From Spongiibacteraceae bacterium UBA5047 (GTDB taxonomy: Bacteria > Pseudomonadota > Gammaproteobacteria > Pseudomonadales > Spongiibacteraceae), in assembly GCA_002415025.1 (NCBI GenBank), contig DIBR01000067.1:1-28491 (forward strand): a stretch of 28,491 nt of DNA, given 5' to 3'. Below the pieces are notes generated by a model. The model was not told the DNA's origin, made no database searches, and saw only the letters and a program-made list of their open reading frames with translations. The position numbers and the translations under genes were made by a program. Below, in pieces: positions 8,121 through 15,952 of the stretch; the first letter of the stretch is position 1, and every line of letters begins with the position of its first letter.

Positions 8121-9074
8121 ATGTCCGAGAAAATTCGCGTTAGCGCCGTCATCCCGGATGAACTGGCCAGCGCACGGTTAGACCAGGCTGCCGCCCAGCT
8201 GTTCCCGGATTACTCCCGGTCGCGCCTTCAGGGCTGGATCAAATCCGGTGAATTGAAGGTCAATGGTACGAGCAGCCGCCCCAAAGACAAGGTTTTTGGC
8301 GGCGAGGAGCTTGTGATCAGCGCCGAGCTTAAGGATGAAGGCAGCTGGGAGCCGCAGGCCATTGACTTCGGCCTGGTGCATGAAGACGAGGCCCTGCTGG
8401 TGCTCAATAAGCCCGCCGGGCTGGTGGTGCACCCCGCCGCCGGGCACAGCGACGGTACTCTGGTGAACGCCCTGTTGAGCCACTGCCCGGAACTGGTGCA
8501 GCTGCCACGAGCAGGTATTGTGCACCGCCTGGACAAAGACACCTCCGGCCTGATGGTGGTGGCCAAAACCCTGGAATCGCACCATGCGCTGGTGAAACAA
8601 CTGCAGGCGCGCACGGTTCACCGCGAATACGAAGCGCTGGTATTCGGCGCCATGACGGGCGGTGGCCGGGTAGATCAGCCCATGGGCCGCCACCCCCAGC
8701 AGCGCAAGAAAATGGCGGTGGTCAAGGGCGGCAAGGAGGCGGTTACCCATTACCGCTTGTTAAAGCGCTTTGCCCATTTCAGTCACGTGCGCTGTTTGCT
8801 GGAAACCGGGCGCACCCATCAGATTCGGGTGCATATGGCGCATATCAAACACCCTTTGATTGGCGACCCCCAGTACGCCGGGCGGCCTCGTATACCCAAG
8901 GGCGCGAGCGAGACTCTGCTGGACGCCGTGCGCGGCTTTCGCCGCCAAGCCCTGCACGCACGGCGTCTTGAGCTCTTGCACCCCTTATCTCAGGAACCCT
9001 GTGCCTGGGAAAGCGAACTGCCAGAGGATTTTTTAACACTGGCCCGGATTCTCGCCGAAGAAGACCCGGCATGA
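8121..9074 (+). CDS. rluD: 23S rRNA pseudouridine synthase RluD
   Basis: Converts uridines 1911, 1915 and 1917 in helix 69 of 23S rRNA to pseudouridine, which helps 50S assembly. The 317 residues have an N-terminal S4 RNA-binding domain (about 18-75, including SRSRLQGWIKSGELKVNG). The catalytic domain follows, with Asp138 in GIVHRLDKDTSG, preceded by VLNKPAGLVVHPAAGH and followed by ETGRTHQIRVHMAHIKHP. RluC and RluA share some of these motifs, but the length, the S4 domain and the bamD/pgeF neighbours point to RluD. AAGG lies seven bases before the ATG. Its stop overlaps the pgeF start as ATGA, implying translational coupling. Confidence 0.94.
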   Translation: MSEKIRVSAVIPDELASARLDQAAAQLFPDYSRSRLQGWIKSGELKVNGTSSRPKDKVFGGEELVISAELKDEGSWEPQAIDFGLVHEDEALLVLNKPAGLVVHPAAGHSDGTLVNALLSHCPELVQLPRAGIVHRLDKDTSGLMVVAKTLESHHALVKQLQARTVHREYEALVFGAMTGGGRVDQPMGRHPQQRKKMAVVKGGKEAVTHYRLLKRFAHFSHVRCLLETGRTHQIRVHMAHIKHPLIGDPQYAGRPRIPKGASETLLDAVRGFRRQALHARRLELLHPLSQEPCAWESELPEDFLTLARILAEEDPA

Positions 9075-9820
9075 CCGTGCTGCCTGCTCAATGGGATGTG
9101 CCCGCCAATGTGCGCGCCTATTTCAGCACCCGCTCGGTTGCCTCTGAGGGTGATGCCTACAGTGGCTTTAATCTAGCGGCCCATGTCGGTGACGCGCCGC
9201 GTGCTGTTGAAACCAACCGGCGACAATTGTTGTCGGACTGCGACGGACTGCAATCGGTGCAGTGGCTTGATCAGGTTCACGGCACGGATGTTCATCGCGT
9301 TAGTCAGGTGTATGAGGGCGCTCCCCGGGCAGATGCGGCGGTTACCCGCTTGCCGGGCGTTGCCTGTGCAGTACTGACCGCAGACTGTTTGCCGGTGTTG
9401 TTTTGCGACGATCACGGCGCTCAAGTGGCTGCAGCGCACGCCGGGTGGCGCGGGTTGCTGGCCGGCGTATTGATAAATACCGTGCAAGCCTTTGCGCAGC
9501 CGCCCGCGGCGCTGCGGGTCTGGTTTGGCCCCTGTATCCGGCAACCGCGCTTTGAGGTGGGGGCAGAGGTGCGTGAAAAATTCCTCGCAGAATTCAGCGG
9601 CCCTTCGTCGAGTGCCATTGCCTCGGCATTTCTGCCCTCGTCAAAACCCGGTCACTACCGCTGTGATCTGGCAGCTCTGGCGGCCATGCAGCTGCGCGCC
9701 CTCGGCGTTAATCACATCTCGGACTGCGGGCTGTGCAGCTACGATGATCCCCGCTTTTACTCCTACCGCCGCGAAAACCCCTGCGGTCGCCTTGTCTCGC
9801 TGATCTACCGCCTGCCTTGA
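9071..9820 (+). CDS. pgeF: PgeF/YfiH family peptidoglycan editing factor
   Basis: 249-residue protein of the YfiH/multicopper-like 'polyphenol oxidase' family. Work on the family describes two roles: removal of mis-incorporated amino acids from peptidoglycan precursors (PgeF), and purine nucleoside phosphorylase/deaminase activity in relatives (LACC1). The metal-binding residues are seen as His70 in QVHGTD, Cys106 in TADCLPVLFCDD and His123 in AHAGWRG, with GPCIRQPRFEV following. The gene overlaps rluD by 4 nt, a conserved arrangement in gammaproteobacteria. Its TGA stop (9818-9820) lies inside the -35 element of the putative clpB heat-shock promoter. Confidence 0.93.
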   Translation: MTVLPAQWDVPANVRAYFSTRSVASEGDAYSGFNLAAHVGDAPRAVETNRRQLLSDCDGLQSVQWLDQVHGTDVHRVSQVYEGAPRADAAVTRLPGVACAVLTADCLPVLFCDDHGAQVAAAHAGWRGLLAGVLINTVQAFAQPPAALRVWFGPCIRQPRFEVGAEVREKFLAEFSGPSSSAIASAFLPSSKPGHYRCDLAALAAMQLRALGVNHISDCGLCSYDDPRFYSYRRENPCGRLVSLIYRLP

Positions 9821-9843
9821 TTTTTCGTCTGCCACCCTCATTT
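9816..9843 (+). promoter_or_regulatory. Putative sigma-32 heat-shock promoter of clpB
   Basis: CTTGATT at 9816-9822 and CCTCATTT at 9836-9843 are 13 bp apart. They match the sigma-32 consensus CTTGAAA - CCCCATNT closely (the -10 differs at one base). clpB is a classic sigma-32 regulon member. Transcription would start near 9850, giving a leader of about 150 nt. Confidence 0.7.
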
Positions 9844-9882
9844 ATAGGGTGTAGGAGGCCCATGCGTGTCAGCGTGGAATTG

Positions 9883-9950
9883 TTCGCCTGCAGGGCAGGC
9901 TCCTACAGGTGCTTTGTAGGACTAGTGTTGGAGCCTGCCCTGCAGGCGAA
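9883..9950. repeat. Perfect inverted REP pair upstream of clpB
   Basis: Arms 9883-9903 and 9930-9950 are 21-nt perfect reverse complements containing the core CTGCAGGGCAGG. A smaller palindrome (TCCTACA at 9901-9907, TGTAGGA at 9915-9921) overlaps the left arm and extends into the loop. The layout (21-nt arms beginning TTCGC and ending GCTCC) matches the pair at 7035-7093, so it is a variant of the same REP family. It lies downstream of the predicted sigma-32 promoter, hence inside the clpB mRNA leader, 47 nt ahead of the start codon. Confidence 0.8.
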
Positions 9951-9997
9951 GATTTTGGTGTACGACGTGAGGCGTCGGGCAAAAAGAGGGTCAACAC

Positions 9998-12598
9998 ATG
10001 CGTATCGATCGCTTTACCAGCTCCTTGCAAACCGCGGTTGCTGACGCGCAATCGCTGGCTATAGGCAAGGACCATCAGTTTATAGAGCCGGTGCACCTGA
10101 TGCTGTCCATGCTGCGACAGCAGGGCGGCTCGGTGAAACCATTGCTGCAGCAGGCAGGCGTGAATACCGTTGTACTTGAGCAACAATTGGGTGAAGCGCT
10201 GAACGACCTGCCGCAGGTGCAGGGCGCGCCGGGTGACGTGCACGTGTCGAATGAGCTTGGACGTGTTTTTAATACCGCCGACAAACTCGCCCAGCAGCGC
10301 AGTGATGCCTATATTTCCAGTGAATTACTGGTGCTCGCCATGCTGGAGGTGGGTGGCAAGACCGGTGATGTGTTGAAAAAATCCGGGCTGGCGAAAGATC
10401 GGCTGAACCAGGCGATTGAGACGATCAGGGCGGGCGCTGCGGTGGATAACCCCGATGCTGAGGGCGCACGTCAGGCGCTTGAAAAATACACCATCGACCT
10501 CACCGAGCGCGCCCGCAATGGCAAGCTTGACCCGGTAATTGGTCGCGACGAGGAAATTCGCCGCGCCGTGCAGGTATTGCAGCGCCGGACCAAAAACAAT
10601 CCTGTACTGATCGGTGAGCCGGGTGTCGGCAAAACCGCCATTGTTGAAGGCCTGGCCCAGCGTATTATCAATGGCGAGGTGCCCGAGGGTTTAAAAGACA
10701 AGCGCCTGTTGTCGCTGGATCTGGGCTCACTGCTGGCCGGTGCCAAGTACCGCGGCGAGTTTGAAGAACGTCTGAAGTCGGTATTGAACGAACTGGCGAA
10801 GGAAGAAGGCCGTGTCATTCTGTTTATCGACGAGCTGCACACCATGGTCGGTGCCGGCAAGGCGGAAGGTGCCATGGATGCCGGCAATATGCTTAAACCC
10901 GCGCTGGCCCGCGGCGAGCTGCACTGCGTGGGCGCCACCACCTTGAATGAATACCGGCAATATATTGAAAAAGATGCGGCGCTGGAGCGCCGTTTCCAGA
11001 AAGTACTGGTGGGTGAGCCGAGCGAAGAAGACACCATCGCCATTTTGCGTGGCCTGAAAGAGCGTTATGAGGTTCACCACGGCGTTGATATTACTGACTC
11101 CGCCATTATTGCGGCCACCAAACTCTCGCAGCGTTATATCACCGACCGTCAGTTGCCGGATAAGGCCATTGACCTCATTGATGAGTCCGCCAGTCGTATT
11201 CGCATGGAGATTGACTCCAAGCCGGAGTCAATGGACCGGCTTGAGCGTCGGCTTATTCAACTGAAAATACAGCGTGAGGCGGTGAAAAAAGACGAGGACG
11301 AGTCTGCGCGCAAGCAACTGGAAAAACTCGATCAGGATATCGACAAGGTAGAAAAGGAATACGCGGATCTTGAAGAGGTCTGGCTGGCAGAAAAGGCCTC
11401 GCTGCAAGGCTCCAACCAGATCAAGGGCGAGCTGGAAAAAGCCAGGCTCGAGCTTGAGAGTGCGCGCCGCGCGAGTGATCTCACGCGCATGTCGGAGCTG
11501 CAATACGGTCTGATTCCCGAACTGGAAAAGCGCCTGCTGACGGCCAGCGATGAAACGGGTGAAGAGCGAAAACTGCTGCGCAACAAGGTCACCGACGAGG
11601 AAGTGGCCGAGGTCGTGTCGCGCTGGACAGGTATTCCCGTCAGCAAAATGCTCGAAGGTGAGCGCGACAAACTGCTGCGTATGGAAGACGAATTGCATCG
11701 CCGGGTGGTGGGGCAGGAAGAGGCTATTGAGGCGGTTTCCAATGCGGTGCGCCGTTCGCGCGCCGGTCTGAGCGATCCCAATCGCCCGAACGGGTCCTTT
11801 CTGTTTATGGGGCCAACCGGTGTGGGTAAAACGGAATTGTGCAAAGCGTTGGCGTCGTTTCTCTATGACAGCGACGATGCCATGGTGCGCATTGATATGT
11901 CCGAATTCATGGAAAAGCATTCGGTCGCGCGTTTGATTGGTGCGCCGCCCGGCTATGTCGGGTACGAAGAGGGTGGCTACCTCACCGAAGCGGTGCGGCG
12001 TCGACCCTATTCGCTGCTGTTACTCGATGAAGTTGAGAAGGCGCACCCGGATGTTTTCAATGTGCTGTTGCAGGTGCTCGACGATGGCCGTCTGACCGAC
12101 GGGCAGGGGCGCACCGTTGATTTTCGCAATACCGTTATTGTGATGACATCGAACCTTGGTTCCGACCGCATACAGGATTTGACCCGTAGCAATAGCGGCT
12201 ATGACGCGATCAAAGGTGCGGTGCTGGACGTGGTGGCGGGGCATTTCCGCCCGGAATTTATCAACCGCCTCGACGAGATGGTGGTGTTCAGGCCGCTGGA
12301 GCATGGTCAGGTGCGTGCCATCGCCGATATTCAGCTGGCCTACCTTGGCAAACGCCTGGCGGAACGCGAGTTGTCCCTGCAATTAGACGATGCCGCAATG
12401 GATGCGCTGACGGACGTCGGTTTTGATCCGGTGTTTGGCGCGCGTCCCTTGAAGCGGGCGATTCAGCAGATGATCGAGAATCCGCTGGCACAGGATATTC
12501 TGAAAGGAAAGTTCAGTGCCGGCGATGCGATTCGCGGCGAGAAGCAGGGCGACAAACTGGTGTTTTCAGTGGCCGCCAATGCGGAGATGGCTGAGTAG
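9998..12598 (+). CDS. clpB: ATP-dependent disaggregase ClpB
   Basis: Hexameric AAA+ chaperone that, with DnaK, pulls proteins out of heat-induced aggregates. The 866 residues show the full domain order: N-terminal Clp repeat domain (1-150), first nucleotide-binding domain with Walker A GEPGVGKTA (206-214) and Walker B VILFIDELHTM, the long coiled-coil M-domain (about 410-525), and the second nucleotide-binding domain with Walker A GPTGVGKTE (605-613) and LLLLDEVEKAHPDVFN. The P-loop lysines fall at 212 and 611, the same numbers as in E. coli. There is no ClpP-binding IGF loop, as expected. GAGGGT precedes the ATG. A sigma-32-like promoter lies about 150 bp upstream. No frameshift or truncation is seen. 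Confidence 0.98.
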   Translation: MRIDRFTSSLQTAVADAQSLAIGKDHQFIEPVHLMLSMLRQQGGSVKPLLQQAGVNTVVLEQQLGEALNDLPQVQGAPGDVHVSNELGRVFNTADKLAQQRSDAYISSELLVLAMLEVGGKTGDVLKKSGLAKDRLNQAIETIRAGAAVDNPDAEGARQALEKYTIDLTERARNGKLDPVIGRDEEIRRAVQVLQRRTKNNPVLIGEPGVGKTAIVEGLAQRIINGEVPEGLKDKRLLSLDLGSLLAGAKYRGEFEERLKSVLNELAKEEGRVILFIDELHTMVGAGKAEGAMDAGNMLKPALARGELHCVGATTLNEYRQYIEKDAALERRFQKVLVGEPSEEDTIAILRGLKERYEVHHGVDITDSAIIAATKLSQRYITDRQLPDKAIDLIDESASRIRMEIDSKPESMDRLERRLIQLKIQREAVKKDEDESARKQLEKLDQDIDKVEKEYADLEEVWLAEKASLQGSNQIKGELEKARLELESARRASDLTRMSELQYGLIPELEKRLLTASDETGEERKLLRNKVTDEEVAEVVSRWTGIPVSKMLEGERDKLLRMEDELHRRVVGQEEAIEAVSNAVRRSRAGLSDPNRPNGSFLFMGPTGVGKTELCKALASFLYDSDDAMVRIDMSEFMEKHSVARLIGAPPGYVGYEEGGYLTEAVRRRPYSLLLLDEVEKAHPDVFNVLLQVLDDGRLTDGQGRTVDFRNTVIVMTSNLGSDRIQDLTRSNSGYDAIKGAVLDVVAGHFRPEFINRLDEMVVFRPLEHGQVRAIADIQLAYLGKRLAERELSLQLDDAAMDALTDVGFDPVFGARPLKRAIQQMIENPLAQDILKGKFSAGDAIRGEKQGDKLVFSVAANAEMAE

Positions 12599-12605
12599 GG
12601 TGCTG

Positions 12606-12630
12606 GTATCGGACGGCAGGCGTCCGATAC
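12606..12630. terminator. Hairpin between convergent clpB and DUF4124 gene
   Basis: A perfect 10-bp stem (GTATCGGACG at 12606-12615 with its complement at 12621-12630) and a 5-nt loop fill the 36-bp gap between two convergent stop codons. There is no T-run on either strand, so a bidirectional terminator role is inferred from position only. Confidence 0.55.
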
Positions 12631-12634
12631 TAAC

Positions 12635-13069
12635 TCAGCAATAAACGTCGATTGCTTCCTGGGCCTGGTCTTTCTGGGCCTTCTTTTCATCGGCGTTCAG
12701 GATGCGCGTCTCACCCTTGTCGTCAGTGACGCGCACGCGCTGACCGCGGTCCAGACTTTGCCGTGCAGCCTTCGCCTGTGCGCAGCGCTCGGGGTCCTTG
12801 TCAGGCAGAATTTCGATTTGCTTGGGTTCGTTCTTCCCGGGAGAGCTAGCGGCGTTTTTAGGCGGTTCAGATTGCGAGCTTTCGGGGCTTGCCTCGTCAC
12901 TGCTGTAGCCGCGCGCGGTTTCAATAAATTTTGACGGCCGGTCAAGCGGGGGTTTTTGTGTAAAGTGGGCCTGCCCGTTGTCGTCCAGCCAGCGGTAGTA
13001 ACCGCTTTTGGCTATGACTCCTGCGCTCATCAGAACGAGAAGGCAGGTTAGGGCGAGTTTTTTATACAT
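12635..13069 (-). CDS. Secreted DUF4124 domain protein
   Basis: 144-residue protein with an N-terminal signal peptide (MYKKLALTCLLVLMSAGVIA, cut likely before KSG). A DUF4124 motif follows: YYRWLDDNGQAHFTQKPP. This family is common in gammaproteobacterial envelope proteins of unknown role. The middle (about 55-90) is Ser/Pro/Lys-rich and probably disordered. The end holds a charged segment and a C-terminal Cys; another Cys is at about residue 97, so a disulfide is possible. The frame is open further upstream to 13198, but the signal peptide and family alignment place the start at ATG 13067-13069. It is convergent with clpB. Function unknown. Confidence 0.85.
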   Translation of the reverse strand: MYKKLALTCLLVLMSAGVIAKSGYYRWLDDNGQAHFTQKPPLDRPSKFIETARGYSSDEASPESSQSEPPKNAASSPGKNEPKQIEILPDKDPERCAQAKAARQSLDRGQRVRVTDDKGETRILNADEKKAQKDQAQEAIDVYC

Positions 13070-13222
13070 AGTGGCAACCCTGTTACAGCGTATTTGCGTA
13101 TTATGGCAGAGATTGCCGGAAATAAATAAGCGTGTAAGCTCACAGTTTGCGTGTGCAATTGCACCGTTCGCCGGTTTTCCCGACAAAAGTGTCTGCATTT
13201 CAGTCTTTCAGTGGCTCCTCTA

Positions 13223-13251
13223 TTGACATACGCGAGCCCAGCCTGAAAAAT
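13223..13251 (+). promoter_or_regulatory. Candidate sigma-70 promoter for ilvIH
   Basis: A perfect TTGACA (13223-13228) is followed 17 bp later by AAAAAT (13246-13251), four of six matches to the -10 consensus. If used, it gives a leader of about 320 nt before the ilvI start. That is long enough for regulation by Lrp or attenuation, which is inferred, not shown. Confidence 0.4.
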
Positions 13252-13507
13252 ACCCGCTTGCTCAGAATACCAGAAATGGCCGTTAATCCGCCGCTTACCC
13301 GTGGTTCGGATTCGGGAATGCGCTCAAGCGCGCACTCACTGCTTTTGCAGATCCATTCTCTCCGCAAGCACATGACCTGTGTTGCGAGAATGCCATCTTC
13401 GCCCAACCCCGCGAAGACCTGTACAGGGCAATTTTTAGCGCTCAGCCGCTGATTATTGTCAGGCGTTTCGCCCGACGCATCCAGGTGGATGTGATCGGAG
13501 GTTCATG

Positions 13508-13552
13508 TGTGATCTCTATGCCGCCCTGTCGGCAGCCATCACATGTGTTTTT
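13508..13552 (+). promoter_or_regulatory. Attenuator-like hairpin before ilvI
   Basis: An interrupted stem, TGTGAT/ATCACA (13508-13513 with 13538-13543) and TGCCG/CGGCA (13519-13523 with 13530-13534), is followed by TTTTT at 13548-13552, 27 bp before the ilvI start. It resembles a weak intrinsic terminator in the leader. The internal loop is asymmetric, so stability is uncertain. Confidence 0.35.
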
Positions 13553-13579
13553 CATTCAAGACTGAACGAGGATAATTCA

Positions 13580-15328
13580 GTGGAATTGCTATCTGGCGGT
13601 GACATGATCGCCCGCGCCCTCGAAGACGAAGGCGTTGAATTTATATTCGGTTACCCCGGCGGTGCCGTTCTGCATATTTACGACTCGCTGTTTACCAGCT
13701 GCAAGGTGCCTCACATTCTGGTGCGCCACGAGCAGGCAGCAACGCACGCGGCTGACGGCTATGCCCGCGCTACCGGCAAACCCGGCGTGGTGCTGGTCAC
13801 CTCCGGCCCCGGCGCCACCAACGCCATTACCGGCATTGCCACGGCCTATATGGATTCCATTCCCATGGTGGTGTTGTCCGGCCAGGTGGCCAGCCACCTG
13901 ATTGGCGAAGACGCCTTTCAGGAAACCGATATGGTCGGCATTTCGCGGCCCATCGTTAAGCACAGCTTTATGGTTAAAAAGGCTGAAGATATTCCTGCGA
14001 CCCTGAAAAAGGCCTTTTATCTGGCTTCAACCGGGCGCCCCGGCCCGGTGGTTGTCGATTTGCCGAAAGACATCACCAACCCGGTTGATAAGTATGAGTA
14101 TCACTACCCCAAATCAGTGAAGCTGCGCTCCTACGCGCCGGCCTCGCGCGGGCACTCAGGCCAGATCAAAAAGGCGGCCCAGCTCCTGCTGGAAGCCAAA
14201 CGCCCGGTTATTTACAGTGGCGGCGGCGTTATTCAGGGCAATGCCTCGGGCGTGTTGACAGAACTGGCGCGCGAGCTGAATTACCCCGTTACCAATACCC
14301 TGATGGGCTTGGGCGGCTACCCCGGCGACGACCGCCAGTTTCTGGGAATGCTCGGCATGCACGGCTTTTACGAAGCCAACAATGCCATGCACCAGAGTGA
14401 TGTGATTCTGGCCGTTGGCGCGCGCTTTGACGACCGGGTAACCAATACCCCGAACAAGTTCTGCCCGAATGCCAAGATCATTCATATCGATATTGATCCG
14501 GCGTCCATTTCCAAAACCATTGCCGCCGATGTTCCCATCGTTGGCCCGGTAGATTCAGTGCTCACCGAAATGCTGGCGCTGGTGCGCGAAACCCGCAAGG
14601 CTGACAAATCCCTGCCGGATACCAAAGCACTGGATCACTGGTGGCAGCAGATTGACGAGTGGCGCGATGCGCACGGCCTGTGGACCAAGCCACGCTTTGA
14701 TACTTCTACTGACCTGATCAAGCCACAAGAGGTTATCGATACTCTGTGGCGCGTCACCAACGGCGAGGCCTTTGTGACCTCGGATGTAGGGCAGCACCAG
14801 ATGTTTGCGGCCCAGTATTATCGCTTTAAGCATCCACGGCGCTGGATCAACTCGGGTGGTCTGGGCACCATGGGCTTTGGCTTGCCTGCGGCGATGGGTG
14901 CCAAGCTCGCGTTTCCGGACAGTGACGTTGCCTGTATTACCGGCGAGGGCAGTATCCAGATGAATATTCAGGAGCTGTCGACCTGCACCCAGTACAATAT
15001 TCCGGTGAAAATTCTGAATCTGTTCAACGGTTATCTGGGTATGGTCAAACAGTGGCAGGACATGCAGTACGAAGGTCGTTACGCTGAAAGTACCTACGAA
15101 GATTCGCTGCCGGATTTCGTCAAGCTGGCTGAGGCCTATGGTCATGTCGGCGTTCGGGTTGAGAAAAAGGCTGACCTCGAAGGTGCCCTGAAAGAAGTGA
15201 TGGCGATGAAGGATCGCCTGGTATTTATGGATATTCATGTAGACCCGCACGAGCACGTTTACCCGATGCTGGTGGCGCCGAACGGCTCCATGCGTGACAT
15301 GTGGCTGAGCAAGACGGAGCGAACCTGA
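13580..15328 (+). CDS. ilvI: Acetolactate synthase large (catalytic) subunit
   Basis: ThDP-dependent enzyme that condenses pyruvate with pyruvate or 2-oxobutyrate, the first common step to valine, leucine and isoleucine. The 582 residues include the catalytic Glu51 (VRHEQAATHAADGYARATG) and the ThDP/Mg motif starting GEGSIQMNIQELST (455 on). GEG instead of GDG is also found in Pseudomonas homologues. The ending DMWLSKTERT is conserved. The frame is open from an ATG at 13505. GTG 13580 is preferred because GAGGA lies seven bases upstream and the protein then begins VELLSGGDMIARALEDEGV, matching the family start; the 25 extra codons look non-homologous. However, GGAGG at 13497-13501 precedes ATG 13505 with a short 3-nt spacer. 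The gene overlaps ilvH as TGATG. Confidence 0.95.
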   Translation: MELLSGGDMIARALEDEGVEFIFGYPGGAVLHIYDSLFTSCKVPHILVRHEQAATHAADGYARATGKPGVVLVTSGPGATNAITGIATAYMDSIPMVVLSGQVASHLIGEDAFQETDMVGISRPIVKHSFMVKKAEDIPATLKKAFYLASTGRPGPVVVDLPKDITNPVDKYEYHYPKSVKLRSYAPASRGHSGQIKKAAQLLLEAKRPVIYSGGGVIQGNASGVLTELARELNYPVTNTLMGLGGYPGDDRQFLGMLGMHGFYEANNAMHQSDVILAVGARFDDRVTNTPNKFCPNAKIIHIDIDPASISKTIAADVPIVGPVDSVLTEMLALVRETRKADKSLPDTKALDHWWQQIDEWRDAHGLWTKPRFDTSTDLIKPQEVIDTLWRVTNGEAFVTSDVGQHQMFAAQYYRFKHPRRWINSGGLGTMGFGLPAAMGAKLAFPDSDVACITGEGSIQMNIQELSTCTQYNIPVKILNLFNGYLGMVKQWQDMQYEGRYAESTYEDSLPDFVKLAEAYGHVGVRVEKKADLEGALKEVMAMKDRLVFMDIHVDPHEHVYPMLVAPNGSMRDMWLSKTERT

Positions 15329-15819
15329 TGCGACATATAATTGCAGTTTTACTCGAGAACGAACCGGGTGCATTGTCGCGGGTGGTGGGCTTGTTTTCCC
15401 AGCGCGGTTACAACATTGAATCGCTCAATGTTGCGCCGACTGAAGATGAAACCCTGTCGCGACTGACCCTTACCACCGTTGGTGATGACCATAAAGTGGA
15501 GCAGATCACCAAGCACCTGAACCGCCTGGTGGATGTAGTGAAGCTGGTCGATCTGACTGAAGGCGCTCACATCGAACGCGAGATGATGTTGGTGAAAGTG
15601 CGGGCCACCGGTGCCCAGCGCGCCGAGATCAAGCGCTGCACCGATATCTTTCGCGGCCAGATTGTCGACGTCGGCCCGACCGTGTACACCATTCAGGTGA
15701 CCGGCACCTCCGACAAGCTCGACTCCTTTCTAGAAGCCGTTGGCGATGCCGCGATTCTGGAAGTGGTGCGCAGCGGTGTATCGGGGATTGCGCGTGGGGA
15801 GAAAGTACTGTCGTTGTAA
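15328..15819 (+). CDS. ilvH: Acetolactate synthase small (regulatory) subunit
   Basis: 163-residue regulatory subunit that activates IlvI and gives valine feedback inhibition. The N-terminal ACT domain begins RHIIAVLLENEPGALSRVVG and continues FSQRGYNIESLNVAPTED, the site where valine binds at the dimer interface in characterised IlvH. The C-terminal domain (about 80-163) includes EREMMLVKVRA and ends GVSGIARGEKVLSL, the usual finish. The ATG at 15328 shares its A with the ilvI TGA stop. A start nine codons upstream would overlap ilvI further and is not supported by the family. No terminator hairpin with a T-run follows; instead a pair of REP units lies directly after the stop. Confidence 0.96.
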   Translation: MRHIIAVLLENEPGALSRVVGLFSQRGYNIESLNVAPTEDETLSRLTLTTVGDDHKVEQITKHLNRLVDVVKLVDLTEGAHIEREMMLVKVRATGAQRAEIKRCTDIFRGQIVDVGPTVYTIQVTGTSDKLDSFLEAVGDAAILEVVRSGVSGIARGEKVLSL

Positions 15820-15825
15820 TCACAT

Positions 15826-15894
15826 GCCTGAAACGCTTCGCTTATTCAGGCCTACGGTTAGCGTGTAGGCCCGATTAAGCCTAGCGTATCGGGC
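15826..15894. repeat. Divergent pair of 30-nt REP units after ilvH
   Basis: Two units of the same family as at 1-157: 15826-15855 (minus) and 15865-15894 (plus), separated by 9 bp with their GTAG ends facing. Each has a perfect 7-bp stem (GCCTGAA/TTCAGGC and GCCCGAT/ATCGGGC) and a 12-nt loop. The stems differ in sequence but pair fully, showing compensatory change that preserves the structure. It sits 7 bp after the ilvH stop. Confidence 0.85.
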
Positions 15895-15919
15895 GTTTTC
15901 ATTGTTTCCTCTCTCGCGT

Positions 15920-15949
15920 AAGCTGTTCTGAAAAATAACAGGACAGCTT
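15920..15949 (+). promoter_or_regulatory. Hairpin masking the ribosome-binding site of the DUF4212 gene
   Basis: AAGCTGTTCTG (15920-15930) pairs with CAGGACAGCTT (15939-15949) over 11 bp with one G-U wobble and an A-rich 8-nt loop. The right arm contains AGGA (15940-15943), the only good Shine-Dalgarno for the ATG at 15953, nine bases on. TTTT at 15948-15951 follows, so it could act as a weak terminator or as a translation switch. Confidence 0.6.
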
Positions 15950-15952
15950 TTC

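Larger units (their letters stand above)
13070..13579 (+). other. Long non-coding gap upstream of ilvI
   Basis: 510 bp without a convincing gene. It must hold the promoter of the DUF4124 gene (minus) and of ilvIH (plus). The supported elements are the promoter-like pair at 13223-13251 and the hairpin at 13508-13552, listed separately. Short open frames on both strands (13147-13452 plus, 13200-13406 minus) have no recognisable motif and no run of Leu/Ile/Val codons typical of an attenuator leader peptide. Confidence 0.5.

Noticed and set aside
13200..13406. Small minus-strand open frame in the ilvI upstream gap
   Set aside because: 68 codons, no ribosome-binding site or motif recognised, and it overlaps the candidate ilvI promoter. 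I treat the region as non-coding.
13147..13452. Plus-strand open frame as possible ilvI leader peptide
   Set aside because: It lacks a run of Leu, Ile or Val codons near a terminator and its start is not linked to the hairpin at 13508-13552.
14555..15373. 272-residue open frame antisense to ilvI
   Set aside because: It lies wholly within the conserved ilvI/ilvH coding sequence on the other strand and shows no domain.
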